From Thiodiazotropha sp040793985 (GTDB lineage Bacteria > Pseudomonadota > Gammaproteobacteria > Chromatiales > Chromatiaceae), in the NCBI GenBank assembly GCA_040793985.1, contig JBFNJI010000034.1, forward strand, positions 29,268 to 93,267: a stretch of DNA of 64,000 bases, in the 5' to 3' direction. The position numbers were made by a program, and so were the translations under genes. Each line of letters starts with the position of its first letter. The first letter of the stretch is position 1. Shown piece by piece: positions 37,136 through 45,056 of this stretch. The notes beneath the pieces are model-generated. The model made no database searches. It was not told where the DNA came from and was given only the letters and a program-made list of their open reading frames with translations.

Positions 37136-37625
37136 CCTGCGCTACCTCCACATTAGCCATGTTCATGGTCTCGTGGGCAGCAACCTGCTTCACTGCACAC
37201 TGCTCGAAGGTGATCAGTCGGTGAACAGGATCCTGGACTAAATGGAAGGCCGAACCCGCGAGTGTCTCCAACGCCTCGCGCAATGTCATCGGTCCAAGAT
37301 GGCGATGGACGGCCGGCAACGGTAACGCAAACAACGCGAGCGTTTCCGGTGCGGTGGATTCAGTAGCAGCCAGCCGGTAACCACTGCGCTGCAGTAGATA
37401 TCGCACCGTCTCTCCGATGGTCTGGATACGATCCGGCAACTGAACGGTAACGGTGGCTTCCAACAGTTCCGACTGCGCCTGGGTCGGAGACGCGGAATAC
37501 ATCGAATACCGGCCTGTCTGGATATCGCTTGCATGAAGGTTCGCGCTGGTGACAGTACACAGACCGGCGATACATATCGCCGTCACTGCACCAGGGTACG
37601 CAGGAATAAAGAGTGATCGTTTCAT
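37125..37625 (-). CDS. pilL: PilL-like conjugative transfer protein (TIGR03748)
   Basis: The Met at 37623-37625 (MKRSLFIPAYPG) gives 166 residues with a signal peptide; 53 upstream codons are open but overlap the recombinase region. The mature part has the PilL/TIGR03748 pattern, QTIGETVRYLLQRSGYRLA and LPAVHRHLGPMTLREALETLAG followed by DPVHRLITFE. In the classic pil clusters PilL is an outer-membrane-associated protein of a thin conjugative pilus. The other pil genes are absent here, as in many ICEs that keep only pilL. Confidence 0.88.
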   Translation of the reverse strand: MKRSLFIPAYPGAVTAICIAGLCTVTSANLHASDIQTGRYSMYSASPTQAQSELLEATVTVQLPDRIQTIGETVRYLLQRSGYRLAATESTAPETLALFALPLPAVHRHLGPMTLREALETLAGSAFHLVQDPVHRLITFEQCAVKQVAAHETMNMANVEVAQDDD

Positions 37626-37737
37626 AATGGATTCAGCCTCAGTGGTTTGATACAACCTGGCCGGCATCATGAAGGTGCGCTCGGGTACTGAAAATGGATA
37701 ATCCACTCTCACCGGCGCAGTGTTTTCGTGGCTGTAT

Positions 37738-38604
37738 TCACGTCCCGCAATACACAGCCACAATCTGTGGTCTCTCGTGTCCAAGCTCGAGACTGATCGT
37801 CAGGCGGGCTTGCTGGTCAATCCGTTTTTGTTCCGGCGTGAGCGTTTTTACTACGGGACCGCCCGCCGCGGGTGAACACCATCCGGTCAGTTCCTCATAA
37901 CGGTTTTGGGCATAGGCATGACGAAGACCATGCATCCTGGATAAGCCTGCCCTGGCGGTCTCGGCTTCGTACAATCGCAATTGCTGTCGGTAGTTCTTCG
38001 CGCTGGGAATCAGAGAACCTTTACCGGCCAGCTGTCGCGCTCGATCTAGAACAGCACGTTGGGCGTCAGTCCGTATCGGGATGGTTCGCGCCTTGCCGCC
38101 CTTGGTCCAGCTTTCCTTGAGGACGATATGGTCGCGGCGATCTGCGTAGTCCGGTATGAACTTGATCGCTTCTTCTCGACGCAAGCCAAAGGCCTGCTGT
38201 AGTTCCAGGCTCATCCGAACTCGGGCATCCCGAATCTTGCCAAGTTCTTCTGCCCCCACACTACGGGCCTTGGATTCGTTGGTCACAAACTGCCGGTTTG
38301 GAACACCATAGTGGTCGTTCGATCGTGCAACGACATTCTGACGATTGACCTTCTGGGCCCACCAGCGAATGACTGCCAGCCGGTTCTTCATTGCCCCGGC
38401 CGACAGCTCTTTTTCTTGCCAGTTTTTAACCAAAGCCTCGATGTGCTTGGGTTTGAGCGACTGTGCGCTCATATGACGGTAACCCAGATCATGGAGCTGG
38501 TCGGCGATCTGCGTCAGCAGCCGCTCCCGGTCTCGCTGGGTTGTAAAACTGCCGTCCCGGTTTCGACGGCAAATCTGCTTGAGTTGGTAGTTCAGATCTC
38601 TCAA
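37738..38604 (-). CDS. Second tyrosine recombinase (integrase-domain protein)
   Basis: A 288-residue protein with an N-terminal SAM-like DNA-binding domain (about 1-115) and a C-terminal catalytic domain. Catalytic residues are all visible: Arg 142 or 143 in FGLRREEA, His 225 and Arg 228 in HGLRH, His 276 in ELGHERP and Tyr 285 in VAVYCGT close to the C-terminus. It belongs to the short integrase-domain proteins (PF12834/PF12835 type) that many ICEs and plasmids carry in addition to the main integrase. It may resolve multimers or move cargo. It lies upstream of pilL on the same strand and is preceded by a long structured untranslated region. Confidence 0.88.
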   Translation of the reverse strand: MRDLNYQLKQICRRNRDGSFTTQRDRERLLTQIADQLHDLGYRHMSAQSLKPKHIEALVKNWQEKELSAGAMKNRLAVIRWWAQKVNRQNVVARSNDHYGVPNRQFVTNESKARSVGAEELGKIRDARVRMSLELQQAFGLRREEAIKFIPDYADRRDHIVLKESWTKGGKARTIPIRTDAQRAVLDRARQLAGKGSLIPSAKNYRQQLRLYEAETARAGLSRMHGLRHAYAQNRYEELTGWCSPAAGGPVVKTLTPEQKRIDQQARLTISLELGHERPQIVAVYCGT

Positions 38605-39914
38605 AAGTGTTCTCGCATATCGGTAAGTGTTTCTGACTCAACCGGTGGCCATAGCCATTCGGTCCCGCGTACGCGGTATGGTCATGGGACACTACGCCCA
38701 TTGCGACCTAAAGCTGCCTGGTCTAGGCAACGCCGGTTCTCCCCGGAGGGAATGGTCTGGCGTGGACCAACGTGCGCCGTCATAGGCGCGATTTAAGTGT
38801 GGTTACACATCACCTCCTTTCAGATAGGCGGAACACTTCCGCAGTTAATGAAGAATGAGCATCGACGGCACCACCAGGGGTGGGCGTCTCGGCTCGACGA
38901 GTCAGGCTGGTGCCTGCGAGAAAGAACCGATCCCGTGGTCGGCTCGGATTGGAGAATGAACCCACGGCTTTCGCCGCAGCGCATCGAAGGGTTCGGGCGC
39001 GCTCTGTTGCTACTGTATCCGCAGTAGCCACGGTTAAAATCGACCGAGGGCGGCAGTATCGGCCTTCATCACTGGCCCTGCACTGAATAATCCTGCCGAA
39101 AACGCGCGCCGTTTCCGGGAATGCCGCCCTCGTCACTACCCCGCTTCGCTTGCCAGTGACGAGGGCGCCTTCGGTTCAGGCAGGCCGTGTGCCAGGCATC
39201 TGCCTGTCACGCGGCCTGCTACTAATCGGCTGGTGCAATCCTTCGGAGCGTTTCTACCTGCCCACTGGGGCCCACAGGCGCCGCTGAGTGCGGCCCCGCC
39301 CTTGGCACGCGAGTTAGAGGCTCGCGTTGCCGTGGCGGGCAAGGCATGTGGACTCAGTGGACAGCCATAAAGCGTTGGTACTGGACGTAGTCTGCCAGTA
39401 GCTGACTCACTCGTACGTCCGTCGGGTCGGTCTACGTGATGGGATGGACCTGAATGAAAATGCGTGTACCTAGGTGCTAGATTTGTTCACTGCTACAACA
39501 TTAAGCGCCGCCACAATGGCCTGGGTACATCACACTACCGTAGTGCCATGCCGGCGAAGAGCATGCCGTGCTTGAGGCACCCACAATTTGTATACCCGTG
39601 CTCGTGCGGCCAACCTGCGGCGCTCGTCAGGCGCGATCAGAGACTGGTCGCCACTTGGTCCGATGACCAAGAAGTCCGAACACGACGCAGCAATCAATGC
39701 CGAAGTCATGGGAAAGGATAAACGCACCGCAAGCGAATGATTACGGCGCCAACTACCTTGTCGCGCGCCAGAGGCGATACCAATAGTGATCGTATCACCT
39801 TTGCGAGCATCGTATTTCCTGTCAGCCGTTATCAGGCGCAATCAGCTGGCAACCGCATAAAGGAAGTGAACGCATGATAACTGTTGAACTGCAAATTGAA
39901 TTAGGAACAGAAAA
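38605..39914. other. Long structured non-coding region (candidate leader RNA, oriT or origin)
   Basis: About 1.3 kb with no gene I can support with confidence. Features: a very strong ribosome site (AAAGGAGGTGATG on the minus strand, 38808-38820) followed by a five-codon frame (MCNHT, 38793-38810), about 190 nt before the recombinase; numerous GC-rich hairpins between about 38,650 and 39,400; and a 12-bp-stem hairpin at 39126-39166. Short open frames of about 100 codons on the minus strand (39530-39841, 38810-39136) resemble no family I know. A transfer origin or replication origin could lie here, but no relaxase nick site can be identified by eye. Confidence 0.45.
39126..39166. other. Strong hairpin within the non-coding region
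   Basis: GCCCTCGTCACT (39126-39137) and AGTGACGAGGGC (39155-39166) pair perfectly over 12 bp with a 17-nt loop. There is no T-run, so it is not a standard terminator. It may be part of a structured RNA or a protein-binding site in the candidate origin region. Confidence 0.6.
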
Positions 39915-40106
39915 ATGGCGCCGAATCGGCAACAGCAGACGACAGCAGCTAAGCTTGATATGTGGGTACGAGAAATGGTCGCATTTGAAAACATAGCTAA
40001 ACTGGCGTCTACACGTGGTGACTGTGCATCTGAAAACCACTATATGAAGCTGGCAAATAATCGTCGGATAGCATATCAATTGTATGTACAGGAAAATCTG
40101 GATTAG
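39915..40106 (+). CDS. Small hypothetical protein (63 aa)
   Basis: A 63-residue product starting at an ATG preceded by AGGAACAGAAAA, a usable ribosome site. It is polar and predicted helical (AKLDMWVREMVAFENIAKLAS ... KLANNRRIAYQLYV) with no signal or membrane segment. Its stop is followed at once by a GC-rich hairpin (40106-40131), which supports it being a real transcribed unit on the plus strand, unlike its neighbours. I recognise no family. Confidence 0.45.
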   Translation: MAPNRQQQTTAAKLDMWVREMVAFENIAKLASTRGDCASENHYMKLANNRRIAYQLYVQENLD

Positions 40107-40131
40107 GGGTGGCGCCGTGAGGTGCCACCCC
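40106..40131 (+). terminator. GC-rich stem-loop after the 63-aa gene
   Basis: GGGGTGGC (40106-40113) pairs with GCCACCCC (40124-40131) around a 10-nt loop, directly at the stop codon of the small gene. There is no clear T-run after it, so termination efficiency is uncertain. Confidence 0.5.
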
Positions 40132-40283
40132 TTCGATACCATTTAGGATACAGGTCTATATCACGACAATTCAGTAGATCACGCGGCTCCAATCACGGCA
40201 GTCGCAAATCGTCAAAATGACCCTCGTTGAGCGCCATCCAAAACCCGGGCAAGTGACTCATATGACATGGGCCTTCCGCGGGC

Positions 40284-40703
40284 CTAACCAGGGTTGCTTC
40301 CATCCGAACTCGACCCGGTTGCCCGAAGCGCCGCCTGATAAGCCTCATCCAGATCACCCCAGTCGATGCCGCCACCTCGAGCCTCACCACGCCGGTAGGC
40401 ATCCACCAGCAACCTCGCCGCCTGGAAGGCCGCATCCCTGCGACGAAGCGTTACCACACTTGCGTCCGGTGTTGGCCACGGTTCATCATCGCGCAACGTC
40501 TGTTCGACCGTAAACAGCAACGAGCTATCGCCCGTCTCTTCATAGTCATCGAGCAATAACGGCACCTTTTCGGTGTCCTGCCAGATGTTGCCTTGGTCGA
40601 ACAGAGTCTCGGCCTTCCTGACCGCTTCGTCCGAATTGTTGGCCTCGATGCCGACCATGACACGGTGCTCATAGGGCAAGGTGTATTGAATAACATATTT
40701 CAT
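40284..40703 (-). CDS. ICE hypothetical protein (139 aa)
   Basis: A 139-residue cytoplasmic protein with a good ribosome site (GGAGATCATT before ATG). The N-terminal half (YVIQYTLPYEHRVMVGIEANNSDEAVRKAETLFDQG) looks like a small alpha/beta domain; the C-terminal part has RRDAAFQAARLLVDAYRRGEARGGGIDWGDLDEAYQAAL. Genes like this are common in the RadC-DUF3577 block of G-type ICEs, but I know no function. Its leader carries the hairpin at 40743-40771, related to the one before radC. Confidence 0.75.
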   Translation of the reverse strand: MKYVIQYTLPYEHRVMVGIEANNSDEAVRKAETLFDQGNIWQDTEKVPLLLDDYEETGDSSLLFTVEQTLRDDEPWPTPDASVVTLRRRDAAFQAARLLVDAYRRGEARGGGIDWGDLDEAYQAALRATGSSSDGSNPG

Positions 40704-40742
40704 AATGATCTCCTTCTGATTGGTTACAGGGGGAGACCATCA

Positions 40743-40771
40743 CCCACCGGGGAGATGACCTCCCCGATGGG
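40743..40771 (-). promoter_or_regulatory. Structured leader hairpin (type 1) before the 139-aa gene
   Basis: CCCACCGGGGA (40743-40753) and TCCCCGATGGG (40761-40771) form a stem with one wobble pair in the minus-strand RNA and a loop including TCAT. It is followed in the RNA by GGTCTCCC. The same arrangement (CCCATCGGGG, TCAT, paired arm, then TGGTCTCCC) occurs before radC at 41908-41934. Confidence 0.6.
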
Positions 40772-40832
40772 TATGGCGAAGAACTCAAGTCGTTGACTTG
40801 ATCGGTTGATCGAACAGCATGGGTACTACGCT

Positions 40833-41261
40833 TCAGTCCTCATGCGGCTCCAGGATAGTGATGACCGGTTCACCGGCATCACCTGGTCCGACAATGAGCT
40901 TCAGTGTGACCAGCACCGTTTCGGTCGAGTGACCGTCACGGGCTACCCGATACAGCTGGAAAAGCAGCCGGTCACCCGAATCTTTGGCGGTGCGTATGGC
41001 GTGGGACGCCATATACAGGACGTCCCAAAGCCTACCCGACTGATCCTGGTGCACCTGCTGTTCACTGTCATCCTCGGTCCAGGCCACGCAATCGGCCCAG
41101 ACTGCAGATGTCAGCGCAACAGGCCATTTGAAACCAGCCTCACTGGCCATGGAACCCGCATCGATCAGTACACCGTCATCGATGGCCTGCGCACGGGTAT
41201 AGGTTGAAATTACTTCACCGAAAAACGCTTCGGCGGACTGTTCATTGGAAATGTTACTCAT
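40833..41261 (-). CDS. DUF6573-like ICE protein
   Basis: I start at the ATG at 41259-41261, preceded by CAGGAAAATACCC; an alternative Met nine codons upstream is possible. The 142-residue product has the N-terminal EAFFGEVISTYTRAQAIDDGVLIDAG and then PVALTSAVWADCV and DQSGRLWDVLYMASHAIR, the signature of the DUF6573 family seen in plasmids and ICEs next to RadC and DUF3577 genes. Its function is unknown; the association with anti-restriction and DNA-maintenance genes is only positional. Confidence 0.75.
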   Translation of the reverse strand: MSNISNEQSAEAFFGEVISTYTRAQAIDDGVLIDAGSMASEAGFKWPVALTSAVWADCVAWTEDDSEQQVHQDQSGRLWDVLYMASHAIRTAKDSGDRLLFQLYRVARDGHSTETVLVTLKLIVGPGDAGEPVITILEPHED

Positions 41262-41304
41262 GGGTATTTTCCTGTGATGGATAGACACCAGGTCACACCT
41301 CCTC

Positions 41305-41338
41305 CCCTGCCGGAGAAGATGATGCTTCCCCGGCAGGG
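41305..41338 (-). promoter_or_regulatory. Structured leader hairpin (type 2) before the DUF6573-like gene
   Basis: CCCTGCCGG (41305-41313) and CCGGCAGGG (41330-41338) pair perfectly, with an inner GAAG/CTTC pairing. In the minus-strand RNA it reads CCCTGCCGGGGAAGCATC, nearly the same as CCCTGCCGGGCAAGCATC before the DUF3577 gene (42429-42456). Confidence 0.65.
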
Positions 41339-41359
41339 TTTGTAGAAAAGTGTTGGACT

Positions 41360-41875
41360 TCAGAGCAGTCCTCGTTCTGCAAAAGAGACGCTTTCGCCAG
41401 CCGAGACCACAAAGTGGTCAAGCACCCGCACATCAACCAGTGCAAGTGCGTCTTTCAGACGGCGGGTAATCGCCTCATCCGCATGACTGGGCTCAGCAAC
41501 GCCCGACGGATGATTGTGGAAAAAGACCATAGCGGCGGCATTCACCTCCATGGCCTGCTGCACCACGACCCGCGGGTAAACCGAGGCGCCATCGATGGTG
41601 CCTTGGAACAGCTCACGTACAGCGATGATCCGGTGACGGTTATCAAGAAACAGACATCCGAAGACTTCATTACGGTAGTCTGCCAGGCGCAGACGCAGGA
41701 AATCCCGCGTCTCGTCCGGTTTACTCAAAACCCTGCCGGCTCGATGTTTGATAGACAACACCTTCATCGCCAGTGTGATCACTGATTGCTTTTCCACATC
41801 GTTCAAGTCTGCTGGTTTCAGACCGGACAAACGGTCTTCTACCAGCGCCTCTACGGACGCATCCGTTTTCTTCAT
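41360..41875 (-). CDS. radC: RadC-family JAB-domain protein
   Basis: A 171-residue MPN/JAB-domain protein lacking the N-terminal helix-hairpin-helix of chromosomal RadC (usually about 220 residues). It has the metal-site motif FHNHPSGVAEPSHAD (JAMM: His, His and Asp) and the conserved RLKDALALVDVRVLDHFVV. Short RadC proteins are standard in ICEs, plasmids and phages; despite the name, a role in DNA repair is not established and DNA processing during transfer is possible. The ribosome site CTGAGGAGATC is strong and the leader has its own hairpin. Confidence 0.9.
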   Translation of the reverse strand: MKKTDASVEALVEDRLSGLKPADLNDVEKQSVITLAMKVLSIKHRAGRVLSKPDETRDFLRLRLADYRNEVFGCLFLDNRHRIIAVRELFQGTIDGASVYPRVVVQQAMEVNAAAMVFFHNHPSGVAEPSHADEAITRRLKDALALVDVRVLDHFVVSAGESVSFAERGLL

Positions 41876-41907
41876 GACTGATCTCCTCAGGAAAAAGGGA
41901 GACCAGT

Positions 41908-41934
41908 CCCTCGGAGGAATGATCCCCCGATGGG
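41908..41934 (-). promoter_or_regulatory. Structured leader hairpin (type 1) before radC
   Basis: CCCTCGGAGGA (41908-41918) and TCCCCCGATGGG (41923-41934) pair with small imperfections. In the minus-strand RNA it reads CCCATCGGGGGATCAT and is followed by CTGGTCTCCC, matching the leader of the 139-aa gene. Confidence 0.55.
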
Positions 41935-41941
41935 TGGAAAA

Positions 41942-41970
41942 TGGCCGGGTAACATGGGGTTACCCGGCCA
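41942..41970 (-). terminator. Likely terminator after the DUF3577 gene
   Basis: A perfect 12-bp stem (TGGCCGGGTAAC at 41942-41953 with its complement at 41959-41970) and a 5-nt loop lie 9 bp after the DUF3577 stop. On the minus strand the stem is followed by ATTTTCC, a short T-rich tail, so it can act as an intrinsic terminator or attenuator before radC. Confidence 0.65.
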
Positions 41971-41979
41971 AACGTTGAG

Positions 41980-42384
41980 TTACGCCGCGTCTTCTTGTGC
42001 GGTGTAGAACGGTTGCCCGTCGACCTTGGCCCACGCAATACGCAGTAGCCGTGCCTTCAGACTGATACCGGTCTCGCCGGCCTTGTCCCCGTTCTTGAAG
42101 GTGAAGGACTCGGCAAAGAGATCACTGAGTGTGAAGCCGATCAGTACCTTCAGATTGCCCTCGACGGCCGGCTTGAGCTGGCGCACGATTTCCTGCGCCT
42201 GCTTGCCGGACACGCGACACTCGAAATGCGTGTACTGGGCGTTGTCGACACTGCCACGAAGGGCAGCGATGGTGATACTCAGGAAGGGCTCTCCTTCCTT
42301 GGGTGTCACCTCCCGGACGCGATTGAGATAACCGATGCCGGTTGTGTGAAGATCGAAATACTGCTTGGTTTCGTTGGTTGACAT
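41980..42384 (-). CDS. DUF3577 family ICE protein (STY4534-like)
   Basis: A 134-residue protein whose sequence (DLHTTGIGYLNRVREVTPKEGEPFLSITIAALRG) is diagnostic of DUF3577. The fold is OB-like and the family lies in ICE replication/maintenance blocks, so a single-strand DNA-binding role is plausible but unproven. A strong ribosome site (CTAAGGAGCAAGTGCT) precedes the ATG. It has a 211-nt highly structured leader and a hairpin terminator. Confidence 0.92.
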   Translation of the reverse strand: MSTNETKQYFDLHTTGIGYLNRVREVTPKEGEPFLSITIAALRGSVDNAQYTHFECRVSGKQAQEIVRQLKPAVEGNLKVLIGFTLSDLFAESFTFKNGDKAGETGISLKARLLRIAWAKVDGQPFYTAQEDAA

Positions 42385-42595
42385 AGCACTTGCTCCTTAG
42401 AGGTTAGAAACTCCCGGAACAAGCGCGCCCCTGACGGGGATGCTTGCCCGGCAGGGTGAATGAAATGGAATCAGGTTCCACTCCCTTGAGAAAGGACCGA
42501 CGACAGAAAACTGTCGCTGTGCACCGATTGCACGGCCCGACGGTGCCTCGACTGTCACTGAACCGCAGTGACGACGGATAAAACCAGTAATACAA
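42385..42595 (-). ncRNA. Structured leader of the DUF3577 gene (candidate DUF3577-type RNA)
   Basis: This 211-nt gap between parM and the DUF3577 gene holds at least four hairpins: GTCACTG/CAGTGAC (42554-42572), GTGCA/TGCAC (42519-42533), CGACAG/CTGTCG (42501-42516) and a compound one at 42423-42456 with CCCCTGACGGGG and the type 2 arm CCGGCAGGG. Such density is not explained by coding. A conserved RNA class named after DUF3577 genes has been described, and this position suits it, but I cannot confirm the match by eye. Confidence 0.55.
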
Positions 42596-43618
42596 TCAGG
42601 CCGCATCAGAGGCCTCACAGACATAGCGCAGGTACTTGAGCATGCCGCGTGCATTGGCAAACGCAGGATGTTCAGCAATCGCTTGATGCGGGAACCAGTT
42701 GGCGATGTGTTTAGACAGTGCCACGGTCCCACCACCGACGAACAGCACACGATCCAACTCGATGCCTAACCCCAGTTGCCGGCGGGTCTCGTCATGAATG
42801 CGTTCCACGACCTCGCGCATGGCTGCCTCAACTAACGCGGCAACATCGTGCGCCTTACCTTGAAGACGAACAGTCTTGTGCTCCACCGCCTGGGATACCA
42901 GTTGCTCGCTGAGTGACTCCAGATCGAAGCGTTCCTGGATTCCATCGGCCACACTCTGTTTCACGTTCAACATTCCACACTGCAGGGAGCCAGAAGAGGC
43001 ATGTAAGATGCCCTGGTCCTTTACCACGACGTAGTCTGTCGTGCGTCCACCGATGTCGACGATGGCAACCGGAACGGAGACACGATCCGCATCGAGAGTG
43101 ACGCCGTCCTCCAGTTCGACGATCACGTAGTCGTACCAGGCGGCCAACGCCTCAGGTATCACCTCATGAAACGCTATGCCTGCTGGCAGCGCACCAGAAA
43201 GTGGACGAACTGCCTGCTTGAGGCTATCGCGCTTCCTGGCAATGGTTTCCTGCCGATGCTCACCGCTCTTGCGGTAGAAGGAACTGACAGGCAAACCGGA
43301 CACTGCATGCACACTCTTTCCAGCAAGTCCGGCCTGCTGCAAGGCGTGCTGAACAACTGCTCGGTTCAGACCAGACCACGGGTAGCCCTCAAAATGCGTG
43401 GGCGCACCGTCCAGGGCACCAACCGAATACACGGTATCCTCTGTCTCGTACTCAGAGATGCGTTGTTCGGCCTCATGGATCCAGGTCACACCGGACTGGC
43501 CCACGCGAGCACGTGAAGGAATCGCGAGTAACCGGCCATCCGGAAGTGCGATCTTGGTGAATGCATAGCCATCGTCGAGGCCTACCGGGATGGGATTTAT
43601 TGAGCTTGCGTCAGCCAT
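42596..43618 (-). CDS. parM: ParM/StbA-type actin-like segregation protein
   Basis: A 340-residue actin-like ATPase. The N-terminal phosphate 1 motif is GLDDGYAFTKIAL (about residues 14-26), the phosphate 2 motif VAIVDIGGRTTDYVVV (about 184-199), and the adenosine motif VLFVGGGTVALSK (about 292-304). ParM filaments push sister plasmids apart; in ICEs the gene is thought to stabilise the excised circular form. The gene upstream encodes a small basic ParR-like protein with a 60-bp gap, giving a complete ParMR pair. Confidence 0.9.
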   Translation of the reverse strand: MADASSINPIPVGLDDGYAFTKIALPDGRLLAIPSRARVGQSGVTWIHEAEQRISEYETEDTVYSVGALDGAPTHFEGYPWSGLNRAVVQHALQQAGLAGKSVHAVSGLPVSSFYRKSGEHRQETIARKRDSLKQAVRPLSGALPAGIAFHEVIPEALAAWYDYVIVELEDGVTLDADRVSVPVAIVDIGGRTTDYVVVKDQGILHASSGSLQCGMLNVKQSVADGIQERFDLESLSEQLVSQAVEHKTVRLQGKAHDVAALVEAAMREVVERIHDETRRQLGLGIELDRVLFVGGGTVALSKHIANWFPHQAIAEHPAFANARGMLKYLRYVCEASDAA

Positions 43619-43678
43619 ATATTTTTAATCCTCTGATTCGTTATCGAGTATGTTTGTTGGTTGCCTGCGCTTGATCAT

Positions 43679-44038
43679 TCACTGGCCCATCACCTTGCCC
43701 ATGACACCACTAAGCGCCGCAAAGGGTTTAGTACCCTCCGTGGCCGACATTGGCTCAGCGTTCACAACCGCAGGCACCGATTCAGGAAGTCCGGCAGTCC
43801 TTCGCGGCGACCGGGGCATCGACTTCGTAAATGCCGCAGTCGAATCGCGTTTCGTATCGTCAGATGTACTGCGTAGCGATTCGATCTCGGATCTAAATCC
43901 CTGAACCAGCAACCCACGCAACCATTCCTGCCGGCGGTTAGCCGGCACTTGTCTGTGTCGGTTCAGCAGGACGGATTCCAGCGCCACACGAGGATCAAGC
44001 TGTATGGTGACTCGGGTTCCAGGTTGTGCTTTTGCCAT
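43679..44038 (-). CDS. ParR/StbB-like DNA-binding partner of ParM
   Basis: A 119-residue protein with an N-terminal ribbon-helix-helix-like segment (GTRVTIQLDPRVALESVLLNRHRQVPANRRQEWLRGLLVQGF, about residues 7-48), then a Ser/Pro/Ala-rich disordered tail that ends in ALSGVMGKVMGQ. ParR adaptors bind a centromere by RHH and use a C-terminal tail to contact ParM, and this architecture and position fit. A centromere repeat is not obvious; the 60-bp gap before parM or the 80-bp region before this gene are candidate sites. Confidence 0.75.
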   Translation of the reverse strand: MAKAQPGTRVTIQLDPRVALESVLLNRHRQVPANRRQEWLRGLLVQGFRSEIESLRSTSDDTKRDSTAAFTKSMPRSPRRTAGLPESVPAVVNAEPMSATEGTKPFAALSGVMGKVMGQ

Positions 44039-44118
44039 GACAAGACGGCCCCACTGACTTCAAACAAGCTCAGGATTATGGAGACACGTGCCTGGCAGAC
44101 CAGAGGAAACCCGACACA

Positions 44119-44892
44119 TCACGTGTCGTCGTTTTCGTCAGAGGAAGGAGCTGTGGTCGGTGTGGAGGGTGCGGAATGCAGTCCGAGATTCCTGGAGAAT
44201 CCTGATGACAAATGACGTTGAATCGGCGCCATCGGTGCACGACGTCTGCCACTCAATACATCATCGGGAACCACTCCCATGAACTGTACAGCCTGTGTAT
44301 TTTTGTCGTTGTCTTTCTGGATATCGGATCGCTCGATGCGCAGAAAGCGATAACCTTGGGGAATCATGAACAGGCCACGGATCTTGCATGCGCCCAACTC
44401 AATGACGTGATCGCGCGATGCACGGTCCAATACACCGATGTGGCCGGCGGTTAGCGCTGCACAAACCAGGGTATCGTATGTCGATACGAGGCGTGCGGCC
44501 TGATAAGCATAGGGGTTCGCGAACTGTAGAGGCATCCGGTAGGGTCGCTCAGACTCGGCGACCGCGACCTCTATCGAACCCATCTGGGTCAACCGTTCAT
44601 CCAGATCCCGCTGGAGACGCTGGAATAGCGCCTCCCGCTCCTCAATGGCTTCATGTACTTTGATTAGCCACCAGTCTGCGTATGGATCACCATTGCGCGA
44701 CGCCTGCCAGATCAGTCGCAGCCGCTCAGCGAAGAGCCCCAGGCCAATGATCGGCGATTGTCCTTTCGTGCCGTTTCGACCACGAATAAGCCGACGCGCC
44801 TGGTTCGTCTGCAGCGTCAGCCAGACCTGGCCACGCAGTGGACCCAGTTTGTCGGCATCGGCCGGTTTGGGGATCGGGTTTTCCGTGGTCAT
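44119..44892 (-). CDS. TIGR03761 family ICE protein (PFL_4669)
   Basis: The Met at 44890-44892 (MTTENPIPKPADADKLGPLRGQVWLTLQT) gives 257 residues; 26 open upstream codons do not fit the family. It contains RRLIRGRNGTKGQSPIIGLGLFAERLRLIW and MPLQFANPYAYQAARLVSTYDTLV, both diagnostic of TIGR03761. Its members occur only in this type of ICE, in the maintenance block. No enzymatic motif is visible and the role is unknown. Confidence 0.9.
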   Translation of the reverse strand: MTTENPIPKPADADKLGPLRGQVWLTLQTNQARRLIRGRNGTKGQSPIIGLGLFAERLRLIWQASRNGDPYADWWLIKVHEAIEEREALFQRLQRDLDERLTQMGSIEVAVAESERPYRMPLQFANPYAYQAARLVSTYDTLVCAALTAGHIGVLDRASRDHVIELGACKIRGLFMIPQGYRFLRIERSDIQKDNDKNTQAVQFMGVVPDDVLSGRRRAPMAPIQRHLSSGFSRNLGLHSAPSTPTTAPSSDENDDT

Positions 44893-45056
44893 AGGTTGTC
44901 GGGTTCCCCCTCTGTCGATAGAGTTGCATGAGTTTGCGCGTATAAACGCATGCGCACTCGTTATGAACAAGGAAAAACCCCGTCGACAAATGGGAGGGTT
45001 CTGTAATGAGTTGGAATTTCGACAGGTGATTCCAGTGGAATCACCTAAGGGAGGCT

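Noticed and set aside
38810..39136. 108-codon minus-strand frame upstream of the recombinase
   Set aside because: Ser/Arg/Ala-rich composition typical of GC-rich antisense frames, and overlapped by the strong hairpin end and the ribosome site region; no family recognised.
39530..39841. 103-codon minus-strand frame in the non-coding region
   Set aside because: Needs a TTG start with no ribosome site, shows no family resemblance, and lies in the structured region. Kept only as part of that description.
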